Assembly (NCBI GenBank): GCA_003561835.1
Contig: PWVN01000146.1
Span: forward strand, 1 to 29,904
Source of the DNA: Syntrophomonadaceae bacterium
GTDB lineage: Bacteria; Bacillota; Dethiobacteria; PWVN01
Length of the DNA stretch: 29,904 bases
Direction: 5' to 3'
The notes under the pieces were generated by a model, which was not told where the DNA came from, did not search any database, and saw nothing but the letters and a program-made list of their open reading frames with translations. The position numbers and the translations under genes are program-made. This document shows positions 1 to 8,119 of this stretch, in pieces (positions within the stretch are counted from its first letter, which is position 1; the number at the start of each line of letters is the position of its first letter).

Positions 1-410
1 AAACCCTCATCAAGGCCGTATCTTTGCTGGCGGCGGGGAAGGCAAAGGCCCGGCCCCAGGACCACCGGAGGGCCACCTATGCACCCTCCATCCGCCGGGA
101 GGAGGAAGGCATCGACTGGTCCCGGGAGGGGGAAAGGGTGGCCAATCACATCAACGGGTTAAGCCCCGACCCTGGCGCCTGTACCTTTTTCCAGGGCCGC
201 CGTCTGAAGATGCTGCGGGCCCTGCCGGCGGAAGGTTCGGGGCCTGCGGGAGAAATACTGGCTGTGGGCCCCGGGGGTCTGGTAATAGCCGCCGGCAGGG
301 GTGCCGTCCGGGTCCTGGAGGTCAGGCCCGAGGGGAAAAACACCATGTCCGCCGGGGATTTTGTCCGGGGCTACCGCCCCGCCCCCGGGATGACTTTTAA
401 GATCTTTTAG
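1..410 (+). CDS. fmt: Methionyl-tRNA formyltransferase, C-terminal part (5' truncated)
   Basis: The reading frame is open from base 3 and runs in from outside the window, so only the last ~135 residues are present. The peptide matches the C-terminal OB-fold-like domain of Fmt, which helps bind initiator tRNA: a YAPSI segment, the E-x-x-IDW motif, then an N-H-I-N-G-L-x-P-x-PGA segment and a 'GRRLKML' strand. Fmt formylates Met-tRNA(fMet) for translation initiation. The catalytic N-terminal domain is not visible. The following zinc peptidase starts 15 bases after the stop, suggesting one operon. A TTG near base 24 is internal, because coding continues upstream of it. Confidence 0.9.
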   Translation, partial: TLIKAVSLLAAGKAKARPQDHRRATYAPSIRREEEGIDWSREGERVANHINGLSPDPGACTFFQGRRLKMLRALPAEGSGPAGEILAVGPGGLVIAAGRGAVRVLEVRPEGKNTMSAGDFVRGYRPAPGMTFKIF

Positions 411-425
411 AAGGAGGCGTTTGCT

Positions 426-1139
426 ATGTTTCCCGGTTCTTTCCTGCTGGGGCCCGGCATGATGAGCATCACCCTGCTGATCATGGTCCCGGTGTTCATT
501 TTCGTCTTTTATGCCCAGAACAAGGTCAAGCAAAACTACCAGAAGTTTTCCCGGGTCAGGACCCGAAGCAACATGACGGGGGCGGAGGTGGCCCGGCGGG
601 CCCTGAACGAGGCGGGCCTCCACGATGTGAATATCGAGATGACCCGGGGAGTCTTGGATGACCACTACGACCCCCGGAAGAAAGTGGTGCGCCTGTCCCC
701 CGATGTTTACAGCCGGCCCACCGTGGCCGCCCTGGGCATCGCCGCCCACGAGGTGGGCCATGCCATCCAGGATGCCCACGGCTATGTCTTCCTCCACGTG
801 CGCAACAACCTCTTTCCCGTGGCCAGCCTGGGCTCCCGCATGGCCATGCCTCTCTTCTTCCTGGGCTTCTTTTTCACCGCCGGGGGGAGCACCCTCATGG
901 ATGTGGGCATCGCTTTGTACTTCTTTGCCGTCCTCTTCCAGGTGGCCACCCTGCCGGTGGAGCTCAACGCCTCCCGGCGGGCCGTGGCCCTTCTGGAGGG
1001 AGGGGGTTTCGTCCAGGGCCAGGAGGTCTACGGCGTCCGGGAGGTCCTGAACGCTGCCGCTCTCACCTATGTGGCGGCCATGGCCGCTGCCCTGGCCCAG
1101 CTCCTGCGGATGCTGGTCCTGCGGAACAGGCGGAACTGA
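426..1139 (+). CDS. Membrane zinc metallopeptidase, YugP family
   Basis: A 237-residue protein of the YugP-like neutral zinc metallopeptidase family (usual length about 225-235). An N-terminal membrane segment covers residues ~10-30. The zinc-binding HEVGH motif is at residues 108-112 (AAHEVGHAIQD). A downstream ELNASRRA segment matches the conserved E-x-x-ASRRA region of the family. Two hydrophobic stretches (~140-180) and one near the C-terminus (~210-230) would anchor it in the membrane. A good ribosome-binding site (AAGGAGG) precedes ATG 426. The position between fmt and rsmB is common in Clostridia. The substrate is not known, so only the family can be named. Confidence 0.88.
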   Translation: MFPGSFLLGPGMMSITLLIMVPVFIFVFYAQNKVKQNYQKFSRVRTRSNMTGAEVARRALNEAGLHDVNIEMTRGVLDDHYDPRKKVVRLSPDVYSRPTVAALGIAAHEVGHAIQDAHGYVFLHVRNNLFPVASLGSRMAMPLFFLGFFFTAGGSTLMDVGIALYFFAVLFQVATLPVELNASRRAVALLEGGGFVQGQEVYGVREVLNAAALTYVAAMAAALAQLLRMLVLRNRRN

Positions 1140-1146
1140 GGAGATG

Positions 1147-1180
1147 ACTGCCCGTCGGCCCCGCCGCCGGGCAGTTTTTT
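1147..1180 (+). terminator. Intrinsic terminator after the zinc peptidase
   Basis: ACTGCCCG (1147-1154) pairs with CGGGCAGT (1168-1175). An inner CGGC/GCCG stem closes a CCC loop, and a run of six T follows at 1175-1180. The hairpin ends directly before the rsmB ribosome-binding site, so it probably attenuates rather than fully separates the two genes. Confidence 0.75.
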
Positions 1181-1196
1181 GAAAGGAGGCAGGACC

Positions 1197-2543
1197 ATGG
1201 CCGTATCCGCCCGCCGGGCTGCAGCGGACATCCTGGCCAACATCGACGCGAAGGGTTCCTACGGGAACCTGGAACTGAAAAAATACCTGGGGTCCTTTTC
1301 CCTCTCCCCCCTGGACAGGGGCCTGGCGACGGAGCTGGTCTACGGGGTCCTCCGCTATCGGCTGACCCTGGACTGGGCCCTGGGCCTGTTCTTGAAGAAA
1401 GACCCCGGGGGCCTGAAGCCCCTCCTGCGGGCCGTACTGCGCTCGGGGGCCTACCAGATCCTTTTCCTGGACAAGATCCCCGCCGCCGCGGCCTGCAGCG
1501 AAAGCGTCAGGCTGGTGAAAGCCTCGCGGTTTTCCGGGTTTGCCGGCCTGGTGAACGCCGTCCTGCGGAACCTGGCCCGCCGCCGGGACAACCTCCCCTG
1601 GCCCCCGGCTGAAGGGGATCCGGAGGCCTATCTGTCCATCACCTATTCCCACCCGCCCTGGATGGTAAAACGGTGGCTCGGACGCTTCTCCCTGAAGGAG
1701 GCGGAGGGGCTCCTCCGGGCCAACAATACCCCGACGCCCCTGACCTTCAGGGTCCAGACCCTGCGGGTGGAAGGGGGGGAACTAAAGGAGCGGCTGGCCC
1801 GGGAAGGTTTCGATACCCGGCCGGGCCTCCTCCCGGAAACCTTGCGGGTCGTGGCAGGCCGGGGGGATCCGGCGGCAACCCGGGCCTTCAAGACAGGCCT
1901 CTTTTCCATCCAGGGGGAGGTTTCCGCCCTGGCCGCCCGCCTCCTGGGCCCGCAGCCCGGGGAGCTGGCGGTGGACCTGTGCAGCGCTCCCGGGGGGAAG
2001 GCCACCCACCTGGCCCAGCTCATGGAAGACCGGGGCCGGGTCATCGCCGGGGACTTTCACCCCCACCGCCAAAAGCTGGTGGAGGCCGCCGCCAAAAGGC
2101 TGGGGCTTGAGAGCATCGAGACAAGGGTCTGGGATGCCCGCTCCCTGCCGGCGGAGCTTAGGGGGCAGGCCCACCGGGTCCTGCTGGACGCCCCCTGCTC
2201 CGGGCTGGGGGTCATCCGCCGCAAGCCGGACCTGAAGTGGCATCGGCAGCCCGGGGATTTCGCCCCCCTGGCGGCCCTGCAAAGGGAGATCCTCTCGGAG
2301 GGGGTCAAGCTGCTCCGCCCCGAGGGGCGTCTCCTCTACAGCGTTTGCACCAACGAGCCCGAGGAGACGGAGGAGCTGCTGGCCGCCTTCCTCCAGGAGA
2401 ATCCCCGCCTGCAGGCCCTGCCCCTTAGGGATGCCCTGCCTCCGGGGATGGCCGCCTGCCCGGGGGGGGCCGGCCTCCACCTCTACCCCCACCTGAGGGA
2501 GGGGGAGGGTTTCTATTTTGCCCTCCTCACGCCAAAATCCTGA
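1197..2543 (+). CDS. rsmB: 16S rRNA (cytosine-967-C5)-methyltransferase RsmB
   Basis: A 448-residue protein, the normal RsmB length. The N-terminal ~135 residues form a NusB-like RNA-binding domain. The rest is a Rossmann-type SAM-dependent methyltransferase. The SAM motif DLCSAPGGK begins near residue 260. The catalytic motif DAPCSGLG is at residues ~331-338. The second conserved Cys sits in YSVCTNEPEE, where the family more often has YSTCT. RsmB methylates C967 of 16S rRNA with SAM. An in-frame TTG at 1179 lies in the terminator and ribosome-binding region. The ATG at 1197, preceded by AAAGGAGG, is therefore the start. Confidence 0.95.
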   Translation: MAVSARRAAADILANIDAKGSYGNLELKKYLGSFSLSPLDRGLATELVYGVLRYRLTLDWALGLFLKKDPGGLKPLLRAVLRSGAYQILFLDKIPAAAACSESVRLVKASRFSGFAGLVNAVLRNLARRRDNLPWPPAEGDPEAYLSITYSHPPWMVKRWLGRFSLKEAEGLLRANNTPTPLTFRVQTLRVEGGELKERLAREGFDTRPGLLPETLRVVAGRGDPAATRAFKTGLFSIQGEVSALAARLLGPQPGELAVDLCSAPGGKATHLAQLMEDRGRVIAGDFHPHRQKLVEAAAKRLGLESIETRVWDARSLPAELRGQAHRVLLDAPCSGLGVIRRKPDLKWHRQPGDFAPLAALQREILSEGVKLLRPEGRLLYSVCTNEPEETEELLAAFLQENPRLQALPLRDALPPGMAACPGGAGLHLYPHLREGEGFYFALLTPKS

Positions 2544-2556
2544 AATATATCCCAGA

Positions 2557-2585
2557 TTGCTTTTTATCCGGGCTTTTGGTATACT
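2557..2585 (+). promoter_or_regulatory. Sigma-A-type promoter for stp-prkC
   Basis: TTGCTT (2557-2562), a 17-base spacer and TATACT (2580-2585) lie in the short AT-rich gap between rsmB and stp. This suggests that the phosphatase/kinase group has its own promoter. Confidence 0.6.
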
Positions 2586-2626
2586 TTCCATAGGTTTTCT
2601 TCTCCTGGAGGATTGGAGCTGAGGGC

Positions 2627-3370
2627 ATGCGCTACCACGGCAGGACGGATACGGGCAGAGAGCGGAGCAACAACGAGGATGCCTTTTTAACCCTGGAAAT
2701 CCCCCCCCTTTATATCTTCGGGGTAGCCGACGGCATGGGGGGCCATGCTGCCGGGGAGGTAGCCAGCACCCTGGCTTTTTCCGCCGTTTCGGCCTTTCTC
2801 GCGGAGAACCGGGAGGGGCTTCAAGGAATGGACCCCACCGTGGACAACTTCTCCACCTTCATCTTCAACATGGTCTCCGAGGCCAACTACCAGATCTGGC
2901 AGGCTTCCCGGAACAGCCGGGACCACCACGGCATGGGGACCACCCTCACCCTGGCCATCCTCTGGAAGGACCATTACTTCGTGGGCCACGTGGGGGACAG
3001 CCGGGCCTATATGGTCCACGGGGAGGGGATCCTGAAGATCACCCGGGACCATTCCCTGGTGGAAGAGATGGTGGCAAACGGACAGTTGGATAAAGAGGAC
3101 GCCCAAAACCACCCCCAGCGCCACGTCCTGACCCGGGCCCTGGGCACCGGCCCTTATGTGGAGGTGGATTTTTTTCATGGAGCCTTCCGAAAGGGGGATA
3201 TTCTCATCCTCTGCACCGACGGCCTTACCGCCATGGTGGGGGAGGAGGAAATCCTCCGGGTCAGTCGGGAGGGGACGGGGGCCCGGGAGACGGCCGCCCG
3301 GCTGGTGGGAATGGCCAACAGGGGCGGCGGGCCTGACAATATTACCGTGGTCGTGGTGGAACACAGCTAA
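2627..3370 (+). CDS. stp: PP2C-type Ser/Thr protein phosphatase (Stp/PrpC)
   Basis: A 247-residue phosphatase of the bacterial PP2C (PPM) family, typical in length. Metal-binding and family motifs appear in order: N-N-E-D near the N-terminus, VADGMGGHAAGE, GTT, VGDSRAY, TRDHS, LCTDGLT and the C-terminal GGPDNITVVVV. These supply the aspartates that hold the Mn/Mg pair. It would dephosphorylate substrates of the PrkC kinase encoded 30 bases downstream, the standard Firmicute pairing. The start is ATG 2627 with a GGAG/GAGG-rich leader, after its own sigma-A-like promoter. The rlmN gene that commonly lies just upstream in related genomes is absent here. Confidence 0.95.
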   Translation: MRYHGRTDTGRERSNNEDAFLTLEIPPLYIFGVADGMGGHAAGEVASTLAFSAVSAFLAENREGLQGMDPTVDNFSTFIFNMVSEANYQIWQASRNSRDHHGMGTTLTLAILWKDHYFVGHVGDSRAYMVHGEGILKITRDHSLVEEMVANGQLDKEDAQNHPQRHVLTRALGTGPYVEVDFFHGAFRKGDILILCTDGLTAMVGEEEILRVSREGTGARETAARLVGMANRGGGPDNITVVVVEHS

Positions 3371-3400
3371 GGACAACAAAGACCTGGCGAGGTGACGGAA

Positions 3401-5215
3401 ATGATCGGTAAAGTGCTGGGCGACCGCTACAAAATTGAAGAAAAGATCGGTGATGGCGGGATGGCCGTGGTCTACCGGGGGGTGGATGCCCTGCTGGGCC
3501 GGTCCGTCACCATCAAAATCCTGCGGGGAAACCTGGCGGGGGACCCGGATGTGGTCCGCAGTTTCCGGCGGGAAGCCCATGCCGCCGCCAGCCTTTCCCA
3601 TCCGAATATCGTCAATGTTTACGATGTGGGCCAGGAGGAGGATGTCTACTATATCATCATGGAGTTTATCGACGGCCGCTCCCTGAAGGAGGTCATCCAG
3701 GAAGAGGGCAGGATCTCCCCGGAAGCGGCCCTCTCCATAGCCTTGCAGATCTGCGAGGCCCTTCAGCATGCCCACCGCCATAATATCATCCATCGGGATA
3801 TCAAACCCCACAACATCCTCATCACCCGGGAGGGCCGGGCCAAGGTGACGGATTTTGGCATCGCCCGGGCCATCACCAGCGCTACCGTCACCTACACCCA
3901 GTCCATCGTGGGGTCCGTCCATTACTTTTCTCCGGAGCAGGCCAACGGCGGTCTGGCGGTGGAAAGGTCCGATATCTATTCCCTGGGGATCGTCCTCTAC
4001 GAGATGCTGACGGGGACCGTCCCCTTTTCGGGGGATACTCCCGTCAGCATCGCCTTAAAGCACGTCCGGGAAGAGATCCCCTACCCCAGCGAGTTGAACC
4101 CGGATATCCCGTCGGAGCTGGAAGACATCATCATGAAGGCGGTGGAGAAAGCCCCCGACGACCGGTATGCCTCGGCGGAGGAACTGGCCGCGGACTTGAA
4201 GGAACTGCAGGGGGCCCTGCAGAGGGGCGAGGCGGGCCCGGGCGGGAAGAAGCGAAGGGCGCCCGTTCGCCGTAAAAAGCCCAAGGGAAAGGGAAAAGCC
4301 TACCGGGCCTGGCTTCTAGGCGGGGGGTTCCTGCTCCTCATCGCCCTCCTGGTGACCTTTTATGTCATTATCCGTTCCTTCCTGACGGTGCCCGAGGTCC
4401 AGGTTCCCGCGGTGGAGGGGCTGGCCCTGGAGCAGGCCATATCCAAACTCCAGGAGGCGGGTCTCAACTACACGGTGGAACAGGCCCCGTCCCGCGAAGT
4501 TCCTTCCGGCCACATCATGTCCCAGGATCCCCTGGCCGGCAGGATGGTCCGGGAGGAACGGATCGTCCACCTGATTTACAGCACCGGCCCCCCCTATGTT
4601 ACCGTTCCGGGGGTTATCGGCAAGACGGAACGGGAGGCCATCCTGGCCCTGGGGGTGGCGGACCTGGAGTACGAACTGGAGGAGCAGTACAACAACGAGG
4701 TGCCTTCGGGCCAGGTCATGGATCAGATCCCCGGGGAGGGGGCCCGGCTCCAGAAGGGGGAAACGGTGAGGATCGTGGTCAGCCAGGGGGGGCAGCCCGT
4801 CAAGCTCCGGGACCTGACGGGGATGACCCTGGAAGACGCCGAAAAGTGGCTGGAAACCTATAACCTGGAGGTGGGCCACATCAGCCACCAACACAGCACC
4901 GTGGAGAAGGGCAGGATCATCAGCCAGTTCCCTGAAGCCGGAGAGGTCCTGCAGATGGGGAACCCGGTGGACCTGGCCGTCAGTGAAGGGCCGGATATGG
5001 ACCGGCTCAGGAAATATTCCATCCGGATCACCATCCCCGAGGACAGGCTGGAGGAGGGGGATATGGTGGTCATCGTGGTGGACGATGTTCTGGGAGAGCG
5101 CAGGGAAGAAGTGGAATATACCGGCGATATCATCGTTGTTGAGGGGTACGAGGAAGGCTGGGTATACGTCTATTACAAGGACGATCTCCTGGCCGAGCAG
5201 AAGTTTGGGCCCTAG
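3401..5215 (+). CDS. prkC: PASTA-domain Ser/Thr protein kinase PrkC
   Basis: A 604-residue transmembrane kinase. The N-terminal kinase domain (~1-270) has a glycine loop IGDGGMAVVY, an ATP-binding Lys in TIKILR, HRDIKPHN (Asp ~133), DFGIARA and SPEQ. A basic linker leads to one membrane helix (~304-328). Outside the membrane are three PASTA repeats (~330-397, 398-466, 467-533) and a C-terminal tail of about 70 residues rich in acidic and beta-prone sequence. PASTA domains bind muropeptides or lipid II. PrkC homologues control cell-wall metabolism and spore germination. GTG 3392 is an alternative start, but ATG 3401 sits 5 bases after AGGTGA and matches the family N-terminus (MIGK..). Confidence 0.95.
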   Translation: MIGKVLGDRYKIEEKIGDGGMAVVYRGVDALLGRSVTIKILRGNLAGDPDVVRSFRREAHAAASLSHPNIVNVYDVGQEEDVYYIIMEFIDGRSLKEVIQEEGRISPEAALSIALQICEALQHAHRHNIIHRDIKPHNILITREGRAKVTDFGIARAITSATVTYTQSIVGSVHYFSPEQANGGLAVERSDIYSLGIVLYEMLTGTVPFSGDTPVSIALKHVREEIPYPSELNPDIPSELEDIIMKAVEKAPDDRYASAEELAADLKELQGALQRGEAGPGGKKRRAPVRRKKPKGKGKAYRAWLLGGGFLLLIALLVTFYVIIRSFLTVPEVQVPAVEGLALEQAISKLQEAGLNYTVEQAPSREVPSGHIMSQDPLAGRMVREERIVHLIYSTGPPYVTVPGVIGKTEREAILALGVADLEYELEEQYNNEVPSGQVMDQIPGEGARLQKGETVRIVVSQGGQPVKLRDLTGMTLEDAEKWLETYNLEVGHISHQHSTVEKGRIISQFPEAGEVLQMGNPVDLAVSEGPDMDRLRKYSIRITIPEDRLEEGDMVVIVVDDVLGERREEVEYTGDIIVVEGYEEGWVYVYYKDDLLAEQKFGP

Positions 5216-5249
5216 AAGAGAAAGGGGGCATCCGGGACTGGAAACGGGC

Positions 5250-6113
5250 ATGGTGTTGAAGGGGATAGGCGGTTTTTATACCGTCTACCTGGAGGACGGC
5301 CGCCAGATCACCTGCACCCCCCGGGGCAGGTTCAAAAAGGAGGGCGTAAGCCTCCTGGCCGGCGACCGGGTCAAGGTGGCCCGGGAGGGGGGAGAGGGGA
5401 CCATCGAGGAGGTCCTGCCCCGCAAAACGGAGCTCTACCGCCCGGCCGTGGCCAACGTGGACCAGGTGATGGTGGTGGCAGCCGTCAGGAAGCCGGACCT
5501 GAACCTGTTCCTTCTGGACCGGCTGCTGGTCCTGGCCGAGGACCAGCACCTGGAAGTCCTCATCTGTTTGAACAAGATGGACCTGATCCAACCGGAAGAG
5601 GTCCGGGAGGTGGCGGAAACCTACCGGGAAATCGGCTACCGGGTCCTGGAGAGCAGCGCTCTCCTGAGCCGGGGCATCGCCGGGATCCGGGAATACCTGA
5701 AGGGGAAAATTTCCGTGGTGGCCGGGCCCTCGGGGGCCGGAAAATCCACCCTATTGAACAGGCTCTACCCCCACCTGGACCTGAAAACCGATGGGATCAG
5801 CAGGAAGCTGAAGCAGGGCCGCCATACCACCCGCCATGTGGAATTGATTCCCCTGGATGCGGGGGGGTTCGTGGCCGACACCCCCGGCTTCAGCCGGCTG
5901 GAGGTCCGGGGGATCCCCGCAGGGGAGCTCTCCTTCCTCTTCCCCGAGGTGGGCCGGCTGGGGGAGGAGTGCAGGTTCAAAGGCTGCCTGCACCGGAGGG
6001 AACCGGGCTGCAGCGTCCAGGAGGCCCTTACGTCCGGGGACCTGGCCGAGAGCCGTTACCGGAATTACCTGGGGCTGCTTAAGGAAATCCAGGAGGAGGA
6101 AAGGAGCTACTGA
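5250..6113 (+). CDS. rsgA: Ribosome small-subunit-dependent GTPase RsgA
   Basis: A circularly permuted GTPase: the G4 motif NKMD (residue ~108) comes before the P-loop GPSGAGKST (~159) and then DTPG. An OB-fold domain precedes it (residues ~1-70). A C-terminal zinc finger contains C-x4-C-x-H-x5-C (CRFKGCLHRREPGC). RsgA is a 30S assembly GTPase, activated by the ribosome. With ATG 5250 the protein is 287 residues, near the family length of about 295. The ribosome-binding site before this ATG is poor. An in-frame TTG at 5205, overlapping the prkC end, is an alternative, so the start is uncertain by about 15 codons. The stop is 2 bases from rpe. Confidence 0.93.
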   Translation: MVLKGIGGFYTVYLEDGRQITCTPRGRFKKEGVSLLAGDRVKVAREGGEGTIEEVLPRKTELYRPAVANVDQVMVVAAVRKPDLNLFLLDRLLVLAEDQHLEVLICLNKMDLIQPEEVREVAETYREIGYRVLESSALLSRGIAGIREYLKGKISVVAGPSGAGKSTLLNRLYPHLDLKTDGISRKLKQGRHTTRHVELIPLDAGGFVADTPGFSRLEVRGIPAGELSFLFPEVGRLGEECRFKGCLHRREPGCSVQEALTSGDLAESRYRNYLGLLKEIQEEERSY

Positions 6114-6115
6114 CC

Positions 6116-6775
6116 ATGGTTAAAATTGCCCCTTCCCTGCTGTCGGCGGATTTTTCCCGCCTGCGGGAGGAGATCAAAAAAGCGGAGGCCGGGGGTGCCG
6201 ACTGGCTGCACCTGGACATCATGGACGGCCACTTCGTCCCCAACATCACCATGGGGCCCCTGGTGATCCAGAGCATCCGGCGGTGCACCAACCTCTTTCT
6301 GGATGCCCACCTGATGATTGAAAACCCCCACCTGTATCTCAAGGACTTTGCCGCCGCCGGGGCAGACCTCCTCTGCGTCCACCCCGAAACCTGCCCCCAC
6401 CTGCACCGGACCCTTCAGGCCATCAAAGAAGAGGGGGCAAAGGCCGGGGTGGCCTTAAACCCCGCCACTCCCCCGGGGGTCCTGGAGTATGTCCTCGGGG
6501 AGGTGGACCTGGTCCTGGTCATGTCGGTGAACCCCGGGTTCGGCGGCCAGGAGTTCATCCCCGCCGTCCTCCCCAAGATCCGGGAGCTGAAGCGGCTGCG
6601 GGCCGAGAAGGGGCTCGGCTTCGAGATCCAGGTGGACGGGGGGATCAACCAGTCTACCGCCCCCCTGGTGGTGGAGGCCGGGGCCGATGTGCTGGTGGCG
6701 GGCTCCGCCGTGTACGGGTCAAAGGATGCCGTCCTGGCCATCAAGATGCTGAAAACCAAAAAAAGGTTGGTATAA
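6116..6775 (+). CDS. rpe: Ribulose-phosphate 3-epimerase
   Basis: A 219-residue TIM-barrel enzyme of the pentose phosphate pathway that interconverts ribulose-5-phosphate and xylulose-5-phosphate. Motifs in order: APSLLSADF near the N-terminus, LHLDIMDGHFVPN with metal-binding His and Asp, DAHLMI, MSVNPGFGGQ and QVDGGI, which binds the phosphate and metal with its Asp. Length is normal. ATG 6116 is two bases after the rsgA stop, with AAAGGAG inside the rsgA end, so translation is coupled. The product, or its substrate ribulose-5-phosphate, also feeds riboflavin synthesis encoded next (RibB uses ribulose-5-phosphate). Confidence 0.96.
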   Translation: MVKIAPSLLSADFSRLREEIKKAEAGGADWLHLDIMDGHFVPNITMGPLVIQSIRRCTNLFLDAHLMIENPHLYLKDFAAAGADLLCVHPETCPHLHRTLQAIKEEGAKAGVALNPATPPGVLEYVLGEVDLVLVMSVNPGFGGQEFIPAVLPKIRELKRLRAEKGLGFEIQVDGGINQSTAPLVVEAGADVLVAGSAVYGSKDAVLAIKMLKTKKRLV

Positions 6776-6795
6776 TGCAAAACTTGTGTTATAAT
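6767..6795 (+). promoter_or_regulatory. Sigma-A-type promoter of the rib operon
   Basis: TTGGTA (6767-6772), a 17-base spacer and a perfect TATAAT (6790-6795) lie about 12 bases before the FMN aptamer. The -35 box overlaps the rpe stop codon. Confidence 0.75.
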
Positions 6796-6806
6796 AATTT
6801 TGCAAT

Positions 6807-6941
6807 TTCCTTCGGGGTAGGGTGAGGATGAGAGTCCAATTCCCAACCGGCGGTGATCCCCCTGGGGTAGCCCGCGAGCCTGAACAAGGTTGAACCGGTG
6901 AGATTCCGGCGCCGACAGTACAGTCTGGATGGGAGAAGGAA
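6807..6941 (+). ncRNA. FMN riboswitch (RFN element)
   Basis: The conserved RFN blocks are present in order: TTCGGGGTAGGGTG, TCCCAACCGGCGGT, AGCCCGCGAGC, and GCCGACAGTACAGTCTGGAT followed by GAGAAGG. Basal stem P1 is TTCCTTC (6807-6813) with GAAGGAA (6935-6941). It precedes ribD and should switch off the rib genes when FMN is high. One oddity: the P2 hairpin, usually a short GGG..CCC loop, carries about 12 extra bases that can form a GGA/TCC mini-stem (around 6826-6837). Confidence 0.95.
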
Positions 6942-6958
6942 GATGATTTGCGTTGAGC

Positions 6959-6988
6959 AACCCCGTCGGCAATGCGGGGTTTTTCTTT
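6959..6988 (+). terminator. FMN-riboswitch expression-platform terminator
   Basis: AACCCCG (6959-6965) pairs with CGGGGTT (6975-6981), followed by a T-rich tract up to 6988. The ribD ribosome-binding site GGGAGGGG follows at once. The position fits FMN-dependent premature termination. Confidence 0.8.
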
Positions 6989-7003
6989 TGGGAGGGGTTT
7001 CGC

Positions 7004-8119
7004 ATGTCTGATGAGGCCTATATGGGATTGGCCCTGGAACTGGCGGTCAAGGCCAGGGGGAAAACCAGTCCCAACCCCCTGGTGGGGGCGGTGGTGGTCC
7101 GGGAGGGGCAGGTGGTGGGGACGGGCTACCACCGGCAGGCCGGCGGGCCCCATGCCGAGGTTTTCGCCCTGCAGGAGGCCGGCCCCCTGGCCGAAGGGGC
7201 CACCCTCTACACCAACCTGGAGCCCTGTTCCCACCAGGGACGCACTCCCCCCTGCGTGGAGGCCATCATGGCCGCCGGGATTGCCCGGGTGGTTTCAGCC
7301 ATGGAGGACCCCAACCCCCGGGTGGCCGGCCGGGGCTTTGCCCGCATGGAGAAGGCGGGTATCCGGGTGGAGAAGGGCCTTATGGAAGCCCGGGCCCGGA
7401 AGGTGAACGAGGTCTTCTGCAAGTTTATCACCCGGGGCTTGCCCTTTGTGACCCTGAAGGCGGCCGCCACCCTGGACGGCAAGATCGCCACCCGCACCGG
7501 CATGTCCCGCTGGATCACGGGGGAGGAGTCCCGCGCCCTTGTCCACCGCCTGCGGAGCTGCCATGATGCGGTCCTGACGGGGCTGGGGACCGTCCTGAAA
7601 GACGACCCCCGGTTGAACGTGCGGCTTCCCGAAGGGGGCCGGCACCCCTTGAGGGTCCTGGTGGACAGCTTGGGCCGGGTGCCCCCCCGGGCCAAAATCC
7701 TCACACCGCCGGAGAAGGCCCTGGTGGCCGTAACGGATCAGGCGCCGCCGGAGCGGGTTGCCGCCCTGCGGGCCCTGGGGGTTAAGGTCCTGGTGCTGCC
7801 GGAGAAGGCGGGCCGGGTGGACTTGAAGGCCCTGCTGAAGGAGTTGGGCAGGCAAAACGTCACCAGCCTGCTGGCGGAAGGCGGGGGGGCCCTGAACTAT
7901 TCCCTCCTGGCTGCCGGGCTGGTGGACAGGATGCACCTCTTCCTGGCGCCTCTCCTCTTCGGCGGCCGGGAGGCCCCCACCTGTGTGGATGGGGAAGGCA
8001 TCGCCTACCTGTCCCATGCCTGGCGCCTGGAAGACCTGGAACTGGAGAGGTACGGGAAGGACATCCTGCTTACGGGAACTGTGAAAGGGGGTTTTGCCGA
8101 TGTTCACGGGCCTGGTTGA
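7004..8119 (+). CDS. ribD: Bifunctional pyrimidine deaminase/reductase RibD
   Basis: A 371-residue two-domain enzyme catalysing deamination and then side-chain reduction of the first pyrimidine intermediates of riboflavin synthesis. The N-terminal deaminase domain has the zinc site HAEVFAL (His ~50, Glu ~52) and PCSHQGRTPPC (Cys ~75 and ~84). The C-terminal DHFR-like reductase starts near residue 145 (FVTLKAAATLDGKIA) and includes LLAEGGG. The ATG at 7004 follows GGGAGGGG. In-frame codons upstream overlap the riboswitch terminator, so they are excluded. It is the first gene of the FMN-controlled operon, and its end overlaps ribE by 20 bases. Confidence 0.96.
   Translation: MSDEAYMGLALELAVKARGKTSPNPLVGAVVVREGQVVGTGYHRQAGGPHAEVFALQEAGPLAEGATLYTNLEPCSHQGRTPPCVEAIMAAGIARVVSAMEDPNPRVAGRGFARMEKAGIRVEKGLMEARARKVNEVFCKFITRGLPFVTLKAAATLDGKIATRTGMSRWITGEESRALVHRLRSCHDAVLTGLGTVLKDDPRLNVRLPEGGRHPLRVLVDSLGRVPPRAKILTPPEKALVAVTDQAPPERVAALRALGVKVLVLPEKAGRVDLKALLKELGRQNVTSLLAEGGGALNYSLLAAGLVDRMHLFLAPLLFGGREAPTCVDGEGIAYLSHAWRLEDLELERYGKDILLTGTVKGGFADVHGPG

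Noticed and set aside
159..1652. Long minus-strand open frame opposite fmt, the protease and rsmB
   Set aside because: Shadow of GC-rich genes. It is low-complexity (Gly/Gln/His/Pro-rich), overlaps three well-supported genes and has no ribosome-binding site or domain.
2687..3922. Long minus-strand frame opposite stp and prkC
   Set aside because: Antisense shadow. The plus strand carries complete PP2C and kinase motifs.
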